DNA from: JAHECQ01 sp047638695
GTDB taxonomy: Bacteria > Actinomycetota > Acidimicrobiia > Acidimicrobiales > SZUA-35
Reading direction: 5' to 3'
NCBI GenBank assembly: GCA_047638695.1
Contig: JBLINY010000029.1
Coordinates: forward strand, 1 to 46,906
DNA: 46,906 nt
A model generated the notes under the pieces. That model was not told the DNA's origin, did not search any database, and saw only the letters and a program-made list of their open reading frames with translations. Shown piece after piece: positions 44,659 to 46,906 of this stretch (its first letter is position 1; every line of letters begins with the position of its first letter). A program made the translations under genes and the position numbers.

Positions 44659-46017
44659 ATGGCTCAGAATCGCCTCGACCGCATGTTGCGTCAGGTCAGA
44701 CGCTGGCGCTCGGCTGGCGGTAGCGACACCCTCAAACTCGGTTCATCGCTTTCCGAAGGTGATCTCAAAGATCTCCGACGGGCGATCGACGATTGCATCG
44801 ACGGCCGTGGAGGCGAGATTGCGGCCCGGCGACGAGCAACCGCTATTGGCGCCGCCTTTCTCGATCTCGACGAGAGCGGCCGCCGTCGCTTCTTTGAGCT
44901 TTTAGCCGAAGAGTATGACCACGACGACGATGAGGTCGACCACGCCATCGCAACTGTCGTGCGGTCGACCAGTCCCGACGAACGTCGACAAGCCGAGCGA
45001 CAGCTGGCCGCAACCTTGCTTCCGCGGCGTGAACGGCTTCTACGTCGCTTCGTCGGCATCGACGGGGGTCTGCCCTTCCTGATCGATCTCCGTGAGGAGC
45101 TCCTGCCAATCCGTCATGAAAGCCAAGCCTTGGGAGCACTCGACGAGGACCTCCGGAACATTTTGGCGACATGGTTCGACGTCGCGCTGCTGAAGCTTGA
45201 ACGGCTCGACTGGTCATCTCCCGCTGCGACGCTCGAAAAACTGATCGAGTACGAGGCGGTGCATGCCATCGAGTCGTGGGACGACCTCCGTGGTCGCCTC
45301 GGCGCCAGTCGACGCTGCTATGCCTACTTCCACCCAAGCATGCCGGGTGAACCGCTGATCTTCGTTGAGGTGGCTCTCACGCAGGGAATTGCGTCGTCGC
45401 TGCCCGTCGTGCTCGACCACCAGGCCGAACGCATCGATGCCACCAAGGCCGACACCGCAATCTTCTACTCGATCTCCAACTGTCACGGTGGCCTGGCCGG
45501 GGTGTCACTAGGCGATCTCCTGATAAAGCGAGTCGTCGACGAGCTCAGCGCCGAACTGCCGAATCTTTCGATCTTCTCGACCCTGTCCCCCATCCCTGGC
45601 TTCCGGTCGTGGCTTGAAGCCCGTCTCGACGACGACGACCTACTATCGGAGACCGAAGACGCAGCCGTCGGCAGGGCGGCCCTACGGACATTGGTCGAAC
45701 GGCCAGCTACTCCGGCCAAGGCCGACGCCGAACCCTTCAGCGCCCTCTTGCTGCGGCTGGCAGCGCGCTACCTCACCGTCGAACGACGGGGGCAACGGGC
45801 GCTCGACCCTGTGGCCAATTTCCATCTCTCGAACGGTTCACGCGTCGAGCACATCAACTGGTGGGCCAACCCCGGAGCATCCGGTTGGGACCGGGGCCTC
45901 ACCATGATGGTGAACTATCGCTATGTGCCTGACGACATCGAGTCGAACCACGACGGCTACGTGAACAGCGGCATCATTCCAATGTCATCGATGGTCGAGA
46001 AGCTCACTGAGAATTAA
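44659..46017 (+). CDS. Malonyl-CoA decarboxylase
   Basis: Converts malonyl-CoA to acetyl-CoA and CO2. It has 452 residues from ATG 44659, the usual length of bacterial members. The N-terminal helical domain is followed by an acetyltransferase-like catalytic domain. Family blocks seen: WDDLRGRLGASRRCYAYFHPSMPGEPLIFVEVALTQ, FYSISNCHGGLAGVSLGDLLIKRVVDELSAELPNL, FSTLSPIPGFRSWL, NFHLSNGSRVEHINWWANPGASGWDRGLTMMVNYRY and the ending NHDGYVNSGIIPMSS. The His in FHLSNG and the Ser in FSTLSP lie in the regions known to carry catalytic residues. It would reverse or balance the carboxylase at 18-21 kb. Confidence 0.94.
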   Translation: MAQNRLDRMLRQVRRWRSAGGSDTLKLGSSLSEGDLKDLRRAIDDCIDGRGGEIAARRRATAIGAAFLDLDESGRRRFFELLAEEYDHDDDEVDHAIATVVRSTSPDERRQAERQLAATLLPRRERLLRRFVGIDGGLPFLIDLREELLPIRHESQALGALDEDLRNILATWFDVALLKLERLDWSSPAATLEKLIEYEAVHAIESWDDLRGRLGASRRCYAYFHPSMPGEPLIFVEVALTQGIASSLPVVLDHQAERIDATKADTAIFYSISNCHGGLAGVSLGDLLIKRVVDELSAELPNLSIFSTLSPIPGFRSWLEARLDDDDLLSETEDAAVGRAALRTLVERPATPAKADAEPFSALLLRLAARYLTVERRGQRALDPVANFHLSNGSRVEHINWWANPGASGWDRGLTMMVNYRYVPDDIESNHDGYVNSGIIPMSSMVEKLTEN

Positions 46018-46066
46018 GAACCCGGGCGCTGCTTCCACCCGTGGGCCCTGCCTCTAGCCTCCGGAG

Positions 46067-46468
46067 ATGGCCGACTCCTTCGATCCTTCCAATATTCCGG
46101 CTGACGCCCTGAGTTTTCTAACCGAACGCCACCTGGCCACATTGACGACCCTCGCATCAGATGGCTCGCCGCAGGTGACGCCGGTTGGCGTGACCTACGA
46201 CCAGGATCGCCAACTCGCCTGCGTCATCACCTGGTCGACCTCGCGGAAGGCTAAGAACGTCGCATCGGCGCCGGGACAACGTGTCGCCGTGTGCCAGGTC
46301 GACGGCGGCCGTTGGCTCACGATCTACGGTGTGGCCACCGTCACCGATGAACCAGGGGCCGTGGCCGAGGCGGTTCGGCGTTACACCGACCGGTATCGAG
46401 AGCCAAAGAAACGAACTGATCGAGTCGTGATCGAGATCCGAGCCGAACGGATCTTGGGTCGGGCCTAA
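46067..46468 (+). CDS. PPOX-class F420-dependent oxidoreductase-like protein
   Basis: The protein has 133 residues from ATG 46067. It is a split-barrel protein with FLTERHLATLTTLASDGSPQVTPVGVTYDQD, VITWSTSRKAKNVASAPGQRVAVCQVDGGRWLTIYGVATVTD and the basic C-terminal RVVIEIRAERILGR. The W-S-T-S-R-K-A-K-N segment binds the cofactor phosphate in F420-type members. Substrates in this family are mostly unknown. It follows malonyl-CoA decarboxylase by about 50 bases on the same strand. Confidence 0.88.
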   Translation: MADSFDPSNIPADALSFLTERHLATLTTLASDGSPQVTPVGVTYDQDRQLACVITWSTSRKAKNVASAPGQRVAVCQVDGGRWLTIYGVATVTDEPGAVAEAVRRYTDRYREPKKRTDRVVIEIRAERILGRA

Positions 46469-46488
46469 GCCATTTCGCCTAGCGTAAG

Positions 46489-46505
46489 CCCTCAAGTATC
46501 GAGGG
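46489..46505 (+). terminator. Short GC-poor-loop hairpin after the PPOX gene
   Basis: CCCTC (46489-46493) pairs with GAGGG (46501-46505) around a seven-base loop, 20 bases after the stop. The stem is short and there is no T-tract, so it is a weak terminator candidate only. Confidence 0.35.
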
Positions 46506-46565
46506 TGACCTACCGTTAGGAGTCCAAGCCACTCAATGGTGCGTGGCTGAGGAGCTGAGAACAAC

Positions 46566-46742
46566 ATGCAGACCCCGATTGATCCGGCACGATTGCTGGG
46601 ACGTCATTCGACCGTACACACCCGTTCCGCGACCTACGAAGGCACGATCCTGGCGGCAGGCATCCGCGGCGTGTCAATCTCGGTAGACCAGCAGGTTGTA
46701 CGCCTCACGCCTGGAGACGTGGTTTCGATCACTGCTGCCTGA
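46566..46742 (+). CDS. 58-residue orphan protein
   Basis: ATG 46566 to TGA 46742 encodes a small protein (MQTPIDPARLLGRHS...) whose second half alternates Gly, Val, Ile and ends L-T-P-G-D-V-V-S-I-T-A-A. This is a pattern of a small beta-strand module rather than random sequence. GAGGAG lies 12 bases upstream and a 6-bp inverted repeat, AGCCAC/GTGGCT (46527-46532, 46543-46548), is in its leader. It is not recognised. It is too short for common ORF thresholds. Confidence 0.55.
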   Translation: MQTPIDPARLLGRHSTVHTRSATYEGTILAAGIRGVSISVDQQVVRLTPGDVVSITAA

Positions 46743-46906
46743 GCGCGTGAGGCGCTGGCCAGGGATTCCCTCGTCCCGAGCCAGCACCCGCACTATTGAG
46801 GTCCCCGCCGCTGGACCACCAAAAGAGCGTGGCCCGCTAGAGGCCTCCTCGTCTGGAACCTGCATCACATACCAGGTGTGACGTTCGCCACACTTCGGGT
46901 TGTCCC

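Noticed and set aside
46674..46868. 64-codon minus-strand frame at the window end
   Set aside because: No start signal or recognisable pattern, and it overlaps the better-supported 58-residue ORF.

Overview
This GC-rich window looks chromosomal and comes from an actinobacterium. I infer an Acidimicrobiia-like lineage (Ilumatobacter-type) from the combination of F420-type oxidoreductases, a mycothiol-dependent maleylpyruvate isomerase-family enzyme, a single-chain acyl-CoA carboxylase, several acyl-CoA dehydrogenases and AMP-ligases, and an actinobacterial ECF-type promoter. No rRNA, tRNA, CRISPR array, phage or insertion sequence was recognised.

Layout. 1-4.8 kb: a truncated membrane protein, then a giant envelope gene (processive GT2 glycosyltransferase + acyltransferase-3 + beta-lactamase-like hydrolase). 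An in-frame TAG breaks it, and it carries four 27-bp coding repeats. 4.8-9.3 kb: a CoA-transferase, acetoacetyl-CoA synthetase and NagA, whose start codon lies in a perfect hairpin. 9.3-12.6 kb: a PPOX-fold protein, then an ECF sigma factor with a recognisable ECF promoter and a membrane Asp-box protein that is probably its anti-sigma partner. 12.6-17.8 kb: a fatty-acyl-CoA ligase, four 22-bp hairpin repeats, a lysophospholipid acyltransferase, an MFS transporter, an alpha/beta hydrolase and a carboxymuconolactone-decarboxylase-fold protein. 17.9-23.5 kb: a single-chain biotin-dependent carboxylase, a small membrane protein, an MBL hydrolase, the relic of a GGDEF-EAL gene and an enoyl-CoA hydratase. 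23.6-32.1 kb: a split SUF iron-sulfur system (sufC-sufS-sufU on plus, sufB with a gamma-carbonic-anhydrase homologue on minus, no sufD), with a histidine phosphatase, pterin dehydratase, purine nucleoside phosphorylase and a VWA lipoprotein in between. 32.3-34.7 kb: an M50 protease, a flavin reductase and an MBL hydrolase.

34.8-39.1 kb is the most interesting part. Two genes are interrupted by in-frame UGA exactly where selenocysteine is expected: a UGSC-family protein (U92-G-S-C) with a perfect SECIS-like hairpin, and a peroxiredoxin-like protein (U46-L-P-C49). The first sits behind a thioredoxin-fold fusion protein with a CETC motif and in front of a mycothiol-dependent enzyme-family gene, which suggests a selenium/thiol redox module. 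Standard gene callers would split both.

39.2-46.9 kb: a methylsuccinyl-CoA-dehydrogenase-like protein, an LLM oxidoreductase, another acyl-CoA dehydrogenase, an uncharacterised protein, a thioredoxin-fold protein, malonyl-CoA decarboxylase, a PPOX/F420-type protein and a 58-residue orphan ORF. Taken together, the metabolic genes fit acyl-CoA-based assimilation and degradation (acetoacetate, fatty acids, malonyl-CoA, possibly the ethylmalonyl-CoA route).
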